Shown here one piece after another: positions 6,046 to 12,306 of a DNA stretch of 12,306 bases. The stretch covers positions 1 through 12,306 of the forward strand of contig JAGHYO010000051.1 in the NCBI GenBank assembly GCA_017743605.1. Direction: 5' to 3'. The notes under the pieces were generated by a model. The model was given only the letters and a program-made list of their open reading frames with translations. It made no database searches and had not been told where the DNA came from. Within the stretch, counting starts at the first letter, position 1, and every line of letters begins with the position of its first letter. Position numbers and translations under genes: made by a program. The DNA comes from Thermoflexus sp. GTDB lineage: Bacteria > Chloroflexota > Anaerolineae > Thermoflexales > Thermoflexaceae.

Positions 6046-7179
6046 TCACCAGGGCCGGGCGGGGGGATCGCCTAAGGGATCCTCCAGCAGCCCGCCCAGG
6101 ATGGCCTTGCGCACCGCAGCGGCGCGGGTGTGAACGCCCAGCTTGCTCAGGATGCTGTCGACCTGTTTCTTGACCGTGTTGGGGGAGACCACGAGCCGTT
6201 CGGCGATCTCCTTGTTGGTCAGCCCGTGGGCCATCCAGCGCAGGACCTCCCGCTCCCGGGGGGTGAGGGAGGCCAGGGCGGCCTGGTCCTCCGGCGAGAG
6301 CGCCCCGGCGGGGCGAGCGGGGGCCGGCCGGGGGCGCCCGGCGAAGGCCTGCCGGACAAACTGCAGGAAGTTCTGCCGGTTGAAGGCGGCTTTGTCCAGG
6401 AAGGCCATGACCCCCAGGCTCTGGTAGGCCATCTCCACCTCATCGGCGGAGGCGGTGGCGCTGACGGCGATGGTGGGCAATCCTCGTCGCCGGGCCACCC
6501 GCAGCAGCCGCAGGCCGTCCCGATTGCCGAAAGGATCCATCGAGCTGGCCAGCTGGAGGTCGACGATGAGCAAGGCGAAGGATCCCTGCTCCAGCCAGGC
6601 CAGGGCCTCGCCATAGGAGGAGGCCGTCTCCACCGCCAGGCCGATCTCCCCCAGCAACTCCCGGTAAAGATCCTGCCAGCCCGGGTCGTCCTCCACCACC
6701 AGGGCTCGGGGGCTCGGGTGCGACGCCGACGGGGCCCCGGCGGGAGCAGACGGGGAAGGCGAAGGCGCGGAGGGGAGGAGCTCCCGCTGAAGGAGACGAG
6801 CGGCGACCTCCCGAAAGGCTCGACGTCGGAAGGTCTCCTTCCGCAGGAAATCGGCCGCCCGATGACGGGTCAGAGCCTCCACGGCCATCTCGACGGTGGC
6901 GTAGCCGGTCAGGGCGATGGCCGGGACCGACGGGCTTCGCTCGGCCAGGGCGTCCAGGACGCGGAACCCACCTCGATCCCGGTGATCCCCGGGGTCGAGG
7001 GAGATGTCCACCACGGCCAGCGTGTAGGGACGCTCCTGTAACCAGGCCAGGGCAGTGGGGACGTCCGGGGCGGCATCGACCTGCAGCCCCAGCTCCTCGA
7101 GCTCCTCGGCGAGCAGCTGCCGCCAGGCCGGGTCATCCTCCACGATCAGCGCGCGCATCGGCGTGCGCTCCGGGATCAT
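6046..7179 (-). CDS. two-receiver LuxR-family response regulator
   Basis: 377-aa DNA-binding response regulator with three domains: REC1 (about 8-130), a Ser/Pro/Ala-rich linker (136-157), REC2 (about 158-280), a second Pro-rich linker, and a LuxR/GerE helix-turn-helix (303-362, LTPREREVLRWMAHGLTNKEIAERL). REC1 keeps the acidic pocket D15-D16, phospho-acceptor D58, T91 and K114. REC2 keeps D164-D165, D207, S240 and K263. Both receivers therefore look able to be phosphorylated, which is unusual, since a typical NarL-type regulator has one. The ATG (7179) overlaps the kinase stop as ATGA and has GGAGGG 9 nt upstream, pointing to coupled translation and a dedicated kinase partner. A later ATG at 7158 is also possible. 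Target genes are unknown; the adjacent coiled-coil gene with its own promoter is one candidate. Confidence 0.92.
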   Translation of the reverse strand: MIPERTPMRALIVEDDPAWRQLLAEELEELGLQVDAAPDVPTALAWLQERPYTLAVVDISLDPGDHRDRGGFRVLDALAERSPSVPAIALTGYATVEMAVEALTRHRAADFLRKETFRRRAFREVAARLLQRELLPSAPSPSPSAPAGAPSASHPSPRALVVEDDPGWQDLYRELLGEIGLAVETASSYGEALAWLEQGSFALLIVDLQLASSMDPFGNRDGLRLLRVARRRGLPTIAVSATASADEVEMAYQSLGVMAFLDKAAFNRQNFLQFVRQAFAGRPRPAPARPAGALSPEDQAALASLTPREREVLRWMAHGLTNKEIAERLVVSPNTVKKQVDSILSKLGVHTRAAAVRKAILGGLLEDPLGDPPARPW

Positions 7180-9362
7180 CGGCTCGTTCCCTCCTTTCCC
7201 TCAAGGCGTGAAGGCATCCTGCCCGGATCCATCGGGGCGCGGGGCAGGCGGATGTGGAAGGCTGTGCCCTGGCCCGGGGCGCTTTCCACACGGATCTCCC
7301 CGCCGAACCGCTGGATGAGCAACTTCACCCACCACAGGCCGAAGCCCAGCTTCTTCGGCGCGCGCTTGGTGGAGAAATCCAGCTCGAAGATCCGCTCCTG
7401 GATCTCCGGGGGGATCCCCGGCCCGTTGTCCCGGACGGTGAGGATCACGTCCTGGGGGCCGGCCGCTCCCTCGATGCGGATCCAGCCGCTCTCCCCCAGG
7501 GCCTCCACCGCGTTCTCGATCAGGTTGAAGAAGACCAGGGCCAGCTGGGGCTCCCCGGCCATCACCGGTGGCAGATCCTCCAGCCCGACGACCTCCAGCC
7601 GGATCCCCTCCGGGATCCGCAGATCTCGCAGGGCCATCTCCAGGCAGGGGAGGACCGGGATGGGGCGGGGGGCCATCGGCCGCAGGTAGACCATCGCCTC
7701 CCGCACCGCGTCCATCGCCGCCCGGGCCCGGCTTTCGATCTCCTGCAGGATCGTACTCAAGTAGGCGTCCTCGAGGAGCGCGGGCCGCTTCTCCCGCAGC
7801 CCCTCCAGGCGGACCGGGATCAGGCCGATGTAGTTGTTGAGGCGATGGAGGAGGTTGGCGGCGATGTCGCCGACGGCGGCGAAGGCCTCCATAATCGCCT
7901 GCCGCTCCCGGGCCTCCTGGAGGGCCTGGACATGTTCGGCCAGCTGGACGGCCAGGGCGGCGTGGTTGGCCAGGATGATCAGCAGGCGCTGATCGCGCTC
8001 GGTGAAGGTGCGCGGGCGGGAGGAATGGACCACAAACACCCCCCGGACGGCGCCGGTGGGGTCCAGCATCGGCACAGCCAGGGCCCATCCCCCGGTCTCG
8101 AAGGAGAGGGGGCGGCGGGCCCGGCACACCGCCTCGGCCAGCCCGGCGGTCCCGGCCATGGTGGGGTGGGTGGCGAAGGCGAGGGCCGGCGGGCCCTCGG
8201 GGTGGATCAGCCAGATGGCGCCGTCGGAGGCCTGGAGCAGCTCACAGGCGAGGGCGACGGCGCGGGTGAAGAGGGCCTCGCGGCCAGCGTGGAGCAGCTG
8301 CCCGGTGATCTCCTGCATGCCGCGCAGCAGCCGCATCTCCTGGAGGGCGATGACGGCCCGAGCGGCCAGCATCTCCAGCAGCCGCTGGTCGGCCTCCGTG
8401 AAGGCTCCAGGCTCTGGGCTCTCCAGGTTCAGCACGCCTTCTGTCTCCCCGCCGGCCCCGATCAGCGGCACAGCGAGCTCGGCGCGGATCTCATGGCCGG
8501 CCACCCAGGGCCGATAGATCGAGGCCCAGGGCGAGGTATGCAGGTCGTCGATGCGCAGCGAGCGGCCATGGAGGGCCACCCATCCGACGATGCTGGTATC
8601 GTCCAGTTCCAGCTCAGGGGCCACGTTAGGGAGGAGAGGGCGGCCGATCACCGCGCCTAACACCAGACGCCGACGTCCGCGGTCCGCCAAGCGCAGCGTG
8701 CCGAAACGGGCGCCGGTGAGCTCCAGGGCGATCCGCAGGACAGCTTCCAGCACCTCCCGGGGGTCGGCCCGGGCGCTGAGAAGGTGGTCCATGCCCCGCA
8801 GCTCTTCCAGCTCGCGGGTGGCCCGGCCCAGCGCCTGCCGGAGGCGCTCCATGGCCTGCGCCCGTTGCACGGCGAGGGCAGCCAGGCCGGTGAAGGCCTC
8901 AATGGTCTCGATCTCCTCCTCGGTGAAGGGACGCGCCTCCCGGCACGAGAGGTAGAGCACTCCAACTGGCCCGTCGGCGGTCAGCAACGGCCAGCACCCC
9001 ACGCTGCGGGCGCCCGCGGCCTGTTTCGCAGGATGGATAGGGATATCTGGTGCCTCCCAGGAGAGAACGCGCCGTCGATAGAGAAGGGCGTGGGCGGCCA
9101 TCCCGTCCGGCCGGGGCCAGTCCGGTCCGGTGAGCTCCCCGGTCTCCCCCACGGCCACGCGGGAGGCCGGATCCAAGCCGCCCTGTTCCGGGTTATAGCA
9201 GAACAGAATGGCGGCGGTTGCCACCCGGTTTGCCAGCAGGCGGAGGGCCTCCTCCCCGATGCGGCGCATGCATTCGGGGAGGGGCGTCTCGGGGGAGAGG
9301 TTGGCCAGGCGCTCCCCCGCTGCCTTCAGACGCTGACACAGCTCATGCATCGCCGGGGTCAT
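7176..9362 (-). CDS. three-GAF sensor histidine kinase
   Basis: 728-aa cytoplasmic histidine kinase with no transmembrane segment. Three consecutive GAF domains (about 20-170, 200-343, 350-478) joined by helices sense an unknown ligand or redox/light cue. No tetrapyrrole-binding Cys motif was recognised. The dimerisation helix carries VGDIAANLLHRLNN with the likely phospho-acceptor His506. The HATPase domain (about 600-706) has N box FFNLIENAVEAL, G1 DNGPGIP (645-651), F box ERIFELDFSTK and G2 GFGLWW. The stop overlaps the response regulator start, so the two form a two-component pair in one operon. The ATG at 9362 has no recognisable Shine-Dalgarno in the preceding bases, and the exact start is therefore less certain than the product. 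Confidence 0.92.
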   Translation of the reverse strand: MTPAMHELCQRLKAAGERLANLSPETPLPECMRRIGEEALRLLANRVATAAILFCYNPEQGGLDPASRVAVGETGELTGPDWPRPDGMAAHALLYRRRVLSWEAPDIPIHPAKQAAGARSVGCWPLLTADGPVGVLYLSCREARPFTEEEIETIEAFTGLAALAVQRAQAMERLRQALGRATRELEELRGMDHLLSARADPREVLEAVLRIALELTGARFGTLRLADRGRRRLVLGAVIGRPLLPNVAPELELDDTSIVGWVALHGRSLRIDDLHTSPWASIYRPWVAGHEIRAELAVPLIGAGGETEGVLNLESPEPGAFTEADQRLLEMLAARAVIALQEMRLLRGMQEITGQLLHAGREALFTRAVALACELLQASDGAIWLIHPEGPPALAFATHPTMAGTAGLAEAVCRARRPLSFETGGWALAVPMLDPTGAVRGVFVVHSSRPRTFTERDQRLLIILANHAALAVQLAEHVQALQEARERQAIMEAFAAVGDIAANLLHRLNNYIGLIPVRLEGLREKRPALLEDAYLSTILQEIESRARAAMDAVREAMVYLRPMAPRPIPVLPCLEMALRDLRIPEGIRLEVVGLEDLPPVMAGEPQLALVFFNLIENAVEALGESGWIRIEGAAGPQDVILTVRDNGPGIPPEIQERIFELDFSTKRAPKKLGFGLWWVKLLIQRFGGEIRVESAPGQGTAFHIRLPRAPMDPGRMPSRLEGKEGTSR

Positions 9363-9425
9363 CCGGAGCCGTCGAGGGCCGGCGAGGCGATCGCGCGCAA
9401 CGGCCCCACCGGATTTTAAGGGGGA

Positions 9426-9453
9426 ATTATACGAAGTGGAGCCCTCGATGCAA
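9426..9453 (-). promoter_or_regulatory. promoter of the histidine kinase/response regulator operon
   Basis: Minus strand shows a perfect TATAAT (9431-9426) with TTGCAT (9453-9448) as -35 at 16-bp spacing. It lies just after the stop of the tandem AAA+ gene and gives a leader of about 57 nt before the kinase ATG. A GAAGT/ACTTC inverted repeat brackets the spacer and could be an operator, but it is short. A second TAAAAT lies at 9413-9418. Confidence 0.6.
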
Positions 9454-9468
9454 CTTCTCGCCGCTGGA

Positions 9469-10860
9469 TCAACCCCGGCGGCGGGGCCGTGGACGGGGCA
9501 GCGGGGTGCGGTAGGGAGGGATCTCCAGGGTGATCAGCGTCACCCGGGTCTCATCGCTTAATCGAGAGGCAATGCGTGGGTCCAGCTTCTCCAGCTGGTC
9601 CAGCGGGACGGCGGTGGTGATCACGGTGGGGAGCTTCGCCAGGTAGCGGAAATTGAGCAGCTGATACAACTTCTCCCGGGCCCATTGGGTCGCGCTCTCC
9701 AGCCCTAGGTCGTCGAGGACTAGGAAGGGAACGAGCTTCGCCTCTTCGAAGCGGCGGTCGTAGGGCGCGTCGCTCCGGGGGTGGAAGGCGGCGCGCAGCC
9801 AATCCAGGAGGTCAGGGACCGCCACGAAGAGGACGGGGGTCCCGCAGGCAGCCGTGGCGTTGGCGATGGCCGCCGCCAGATGGGTTTTGCCGGCGCCGTA
9901 GCGGCCGAACAGCACCAGCCAGCCGTGGGGGTGCTCCGCGTAGGCCCGGGCCATGCGGATCGCCTCCCGCAGGTTCTCACGCTCGCGCGGCGAGAGCTCC
10001 GGCCGCTCCCGGAAGGTCTCGAAGGTCATCTCCTGAAGCAGGGGGAGGAGGTTCAGATCGGGGCCGGGGGCAGGGCTGCCCCGCCGGAAGTCCGGAGCCA
10101 GGATATGCACGGTCTCCACCAGCCGGGTGTCCTGGAGACGCGAGCGCAAGCGGGGCTCGAAGGACTCCGTAGAGAGATTGGTGGTGATGACCGTGGGCAG
10201 ACGGGCGTTGTATCGCCAGTCCAGGAGCTGGAACAGCTTCTCCTGGGCCCAGGGCGTGCTCTGCTGCGCACCCAGGTCGTCCAGGATCAGGACGGGGGCT
10301 TCCCGCAGCTGCCAGAACCGTTCCTCATAGGAGACCTCGGCCTCCGGATGGAAAGCGGCCCGCAGCTCGTCCAGCAGATCGGGGACGGGGATGAAGAGGG
10401 CGGCGATGCCCCGCTCCAGCAGACGGTGGGCGATGGCAGCGGCCAGATGTGTCTTGCCGCAACCGGTTCCGCCCCGCAGCACCAGCCAGCCCTGCGGATC
10501 CTCGGCAAAGGCCTTCGCCCGCTCGTAAGCGCGCCGCAAGCTCCGGGCTTGATCCAGTGGGAGACCCTGCCCGTCCAGCAGGAAGTTCTCGAAGCGCTTG
10601 TCCTGAAGGGCCCGCAGGGGGCTGGCCGCCCGGATCCGCTGGCGGAACTCGGCGGCTTGGCGCTCCGCCTGGCAGGTGCAGGGGATTGCCCGGCCGAACA
10701 TGGGGTGGCTAGGGGGCACATCGTAGGAGATGTAACCCAAGCCGCCGCAGATCGGGCAGGCCTCCGGGCTCTCCGGCGGTGGGGGGCCCGGGAGCTCATC
10801 CCGGGCCTCATCGCCGGCGCCTTTTCCAGGTTTCGGCAGCACGTCGCCAATATGCTTCAT
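9469..10860 (-). CDS. tandem DnaC/DnaI-like AAA+ ATPase, probable helicase loader
   Basis: 463-aa protein with two DnaC/DnaI/IstB-type AAA+ modules in one chain. The N-terminal part has a probable zinc site (C35-x2-C38 and C61-x-C63), like the zinc-binding head of DnaI. Module 1 (about 85-260): Walker A GGTGCGKT (130-137), Walker B LILDDLG with D194-D195, sensor 1 Asn228 in TTNLS, Arg finger R241 in RSRL. Module 2 (about 275-447): Walker A GRYGAGKT (319-326), Walker B VLDDLG with D383-D384, ASRL Arg433, but sensor 1 is Ala417 (TTAVP). The modules align closely (GWLVL, HLAAAIA, VPDLLD, RAAFHP, REKLYQLL), so this is an internal duplication with one module probably altered in hydrolysis. The usual loader has one such module. 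GGAGG 5 nt before the ATG, inside the DnaD-like gene, supports this start. A basic Pro/Arg tail ends it. An IstB transposition role is unlikely, as no transposase is nearby. Confidence 0.88.
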   Translation of the reverse strand: MKHIGDVLPKPGKGAGDEARDELPGPPPPESPEACPICGGLGYISYDVPPSHPMFGRAIPCTCQAERQAAEFRQRIRAASPLRALQDKRFENFLLDGQGLPLDQARSLRRAYERAKAFAEDPQGWLVLRGGTGCGKTHLAAAIAHRLLERGIAALFIPVPDLLDELRAAFHPEAEVSYEERFWQLREAPVLILDDLGAQQSTPWAQEKLFQLLDWRYNARLPTVITTNLSTESFEPRLRSRLQDTRLVETVHILAPDFRRGSPAPGPDLNLLPLLQEMTFETFRERPELSPRERENLREAIRMARAYAEHPHGWLVLFGRYGAGKTHLAAAIANATAACGTPVLFVAVPDLLDWLRAAFHPRSDAPYDRRFEEAKLVPFLVLDDLGLESATQWAREKLYQLLNFRYLAKLPTVITTAVPLDQLEKLDPRIASRLSDETRVTLITLEIPPYRTPLPRPRPRRRG

Positions 10861-11500
10861 CCAAGCCTCCGGTCTCCCGGCCTTCGGCCGCCCAGCGCTC
10901 TAAGATCCGGCGGACGTAGGACCAGCGGCGGACGTTGCGAGAGACAGCGATGCGAAGGGCCTCCTCGATCCACTCCGCCGGATAGGTCCGGGTGGCCTCC
11001 TCCAGCTCCTGAGCGATCAGTGGAGTGAGGGGTCCGATGTTCTGCTCGTAAAGGGCGAAAAGGTTCGGCCGGTCGGCAACCAGGACAGCGGACTCGCCGA
11101 GCTCAAGGGAGGCCGGGCGCTTGCCCCGGCGAATGGCCTCGTAAGCCAAACGTCCCCGGGATGTGTTCAGGAAGTAGAGGTCATCCATCCGCCCGTCCTC
11201 ATCGACCCGCACATGCAACAGGGTGCCCCGGGCCACAGCCCGGTTCAGGCCCTCCCGGATCTCCTGGGCGGGGAGGACAGCGGTCAGGGCAGGGTCAGCC
11301 TCCAGCTCTGAGCGCCGGGCATAGCGCAGGGGTCCGCTGCGGCGGGCCATGTGATAGAAGCAGACCAGGGTCACGCGCAGCTCCCCTGGGTGATCAATGC
11401 GGGGGAGCAGCCCGGTGAAGAAAGCCTCCGGGATCGGCACCGTGCGGGTTTTGCCGCCTGGGAGGCTGGCGAAGGGCTTGGCCTCATCCTCCCTCTTCAC
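10808..11500 (-). CDS. DnaD-domain replication protein
   Basis: 230-aa protein with a C-terminal DnaD (DnaB_2) domain at about 145-205: NLFALYEQNIGPLTPLIAQEL, the helix AEWIEEALRIAV, and the YxxxIxxxW motif as Y195-VRR-I199-LER-W203. Residues 20-125 resemble the winged-helix N-terminal half of DnaD-like proteins (FYHMARRSGPLRYARRSELE), but this part is only inferred. In Firmicutes DnaD helps remodel DNA at oriC and recruit the helicase loader, and the gene order here (helicase, this gene, loader-like ATPase) fits such a role. The start is a GTG at 11500 overlapping the dnaB TGA (GTGA), with AGGAG 8 nt upstream. The 3' end overlaps the next gene by 53 bp. It ends in a basic tail, KRRRR. Confidence 0.85.
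   Translation of the reverse strand: MKREDEAKPFASLPGGKTRTVPIPEAFFTGLLPRIDHPGELRVTLVCFYHMARRSGPLRYARRSELEADPALTAVLPAQEIREGLNRAVARGTLLHVRVDEDGRMDDLYFLNTSRGRLAYEAIRRGKRPASLELGESAVLVADRPNLFALYEQNIGPLTPLIAQELEEATRTYPAEWIEEALRIAVSRNVRRWSYVRRILERWAAEGRETGGLDEAYWRRAAETWKRRRR
10866..10870 (-). promoter_or_regulatory. Shine-Dalgarno of the tandem AAA+ gene
   Basis: GGAGG on the minus strand lies 5 nt before the ATG at 10860 and inside the DnaD-like coding region. It shows that the 53-bp gene overlap is genuine rather than a wrong start. Confidence 0.7.
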
Positions 11501-12306
11501 AGCCGGATCTCCTGCTTATGCAGGTCGACGAACTGGGCTTGTTGGGGCCGGAAATACAGCTCGACGGTCCCAATCGGCCCGTTGCGGTGCTTGGCCACGA
11601 TGATCTCCACGATGTTCTTACGATCCGTGTTCTGATTATAAATCTCGTCCCGGTAGATGAAGATCACCACGTCCGAGTCCTGCTCGATGCTATTGTGGAC
11701 GATCACATCGTTCGCCACGAAGTTGTGCAGGCCGGGGACGGTCATATCCAACACATCCTCGATCCCTTCCGGATCGATGGACGCCACCGAATCCCAGTAA
11801 ACATCGCTCTGAGCTAACCGTGCTGATTTCTCAGATTGGACAGCTCGGGCGAGCCGCAAAGCCCGATTCCAGCTCACGTTTTGCTTGAAGATCTTCTTTT
11901 CATCATGGGAATCGTCAATCCCCGAGAGGAGAAGTCGACTTGAAATTCCAGAGCGGGTCATGGATTCCCGAGCTGCTTGATCACCCAATACGGATCGGGC
12001 TAACTCAGTTACCAGGTCAGTCGACGCTTCATCTCGTGCCATGTATTGCACGGCATGGCGAGGGAGCGCACGGCCATTCCCGATAGGGTGGTCGAGGAGG
12101 GCCAGCCCCTCATCGCTCATCGTTTGGGGATCAGGGGCTGGGATCTGCCGAGGGAGCGCGATGAACGTGCCAGGCTGCAGCTCATCCAGCCTCTTCCATC
12201 CGACAGGGGTCAGGAAGCGGTGATTGGCGGTCGCTCGAATCGCGCGCCCCGAGCGGGTGGTCAGGCGATAAATCGGCTTCCTCCCTGTAGGGAAAACCCG
12301 GCTCAC
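11497..12306 (-). CDS. dnaB: replicative DNA helicase DnaB with intein (partial, 3' end)
   Basis: The gene is cut by the right window edge; 269 codons are visible and the frame is open at 12306. The last 64 residues are the C-terminal end of DnaB: SIEQDSDVVIFIYRDEIYNQ, then IVEIIVAKHRNGPIGTVELYF, the RecA-fold ATPase segment of the hexameric fork helicase. The 205 residues before it are not helicase but the C-terminal part of an intein ending in VHN directly before SIEQD. The Walker motifs and N-terminal domain would lie outside the window, so the apparent GTG at the edge is not a start. The gene heads the DnaD-like and tandem AAA+ genes, with a 4-bp overlap. The identification of the helicase end is strong. 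Confidence 0.95.
   Translation of the reverse strand: MSRVFPTGRKPIYRLTTRSGRAIRATANHRFLTPVGWKRLDELQPGTFIALPRQIPAPDPQTMSDEGLALLDHPIGNGRALPRHAVQYMARDEASTDLVTELARSVLGDQAARESMTRSGISSRLLLSGIDDSHDEKKIFKQNVSWNRALRLARAVQSEKSARLAQSDVYWDSVASIDPEGIEDVLDMTVPGLHNFVANDVIVHNSIEQDSDVVIFIYRDEIYNQNTDRKNIVEIIVAKHRNGPIGTVELYFRPQQAQFVDLHKQEIRL
11692..12306 (-). mobile_element. DnaB intein, C-terminal part, with decayed endonuclease region
   Basis: In-frame protein-splicing element. Counting residues from the window edge: block B GRAIRATANHRFLT (20-33, T26 and H29); a LALLDHPIGNG segment (68-78, bases 12073-12105) at the place of the first LAGLIDADG motif; block F SIDPEGIEDVLDMTVPGLHNF (176-196); and block G NDVIVHN (199-205) followed by Ser as the +1 residue. 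The splice residues H204, N205 and Ser+1 are intact, so splicing should work. The insertion point, before SIEQD, is that of the Synechocystis DnaB intein. Only about 135 residues separate blocks B and F, and no second LAGLIDADG motif is seen, so the homing endonuclease looks degraded. The N-terminal block A and the upstream junction lie outside the window. Confidence 0.92.

Noticed and set aside
7254..8660. Long plus-strand open frame opposite the histidine kinase
   Set aside because: Low-complexity composition typical of antisense frames in high-GC genes; the minus-strand product is unmistakable.
9469..10860. IstB transposition helper of an insertion sequence
   Set aside because: No IstA transposase or inverted repeats nearby; dnaB and a DnaD-like gene adjoin it, and it has a DnaI-like zinc head.
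9781..11028. Long plus-strand open frame opposite the AAA+ gene
   Set aside because: It mirrors conserved codons of the minus-strand gene and has no family features or ribosome site of note.

Overview
All convincing genes in this 12.3 kb window lie on the minus strand, so transcription runs from high to low coordinates. The DNA is GC-rich (mostly well above 60%) and the genes are tightly packed, with stop/start overlaps. The set of genes suggests a Chloroflexota bacterium, probably a thermophile of the Thermoflexus kind: a T-box-controlled pheS, a dnaB helicase carrying an intein next to DnaD-like and DnaC/DnaI-like genes, a GAF histidine kinase with a two-receiver LuxR regulator, and an RRFAELAEAQ-type coiled-coil protein with a nuclease-like end. 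The phylum is an inference from gene content, not from a marker-gene search.

Right side (12306 to 9469): a replication module. The 3' end of dnaB is cut by the window edge and carries the C-terminal part of an intein inserted just before SIEQD. Its stop overlaps the GTG start of a DnaD-domain gene. That gene overlaps by 53 bp a gene for an unusual loader-like protein with two complete DnaC/DnaI-type AAA+ modules in one chain. Replicative helicase, DnaD-like factor and helicase-loader-like ATPase are thus encoded together.

Middle (9453 to 4873): a promoter with a perfect TATAAT precedes a soluble three-GAF histidine kinase, whose stop overlaps the start of its likely partner, a REC-REC-LuxR response regulator. 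A separate candidate promoter precedes a coiled-coil protein with a degenerate PD-(D/E)XK-like C-terminal domain. Its gene contains an exact 117-bp tandem duplication.

Left side (4870 to 66): a phenylalanine T-box leader (UUC specifier, UGGU acceptor-binding bulge, terminator hairpin) controls a pheS-pheT operon. Between pheS and pheT sit two small genes, an MNT nucleotidyltransferase (mntA-like) and a DUF86/HepT-like HEPN protein. They abut each other and pheS. An MNT/HEPN toxin-antitoxin-type pair embedded in an aminoacyl-tRNA synthetase operon and read through a tRNA-sensing riboswitch is the most unusual arrangement in the window. The HEPN protein also lacks the motif Tyr that is the modification target in studied HepT proteins. 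The last 65 bp beyond pheT hold no supportable gene, only a possible promoter.
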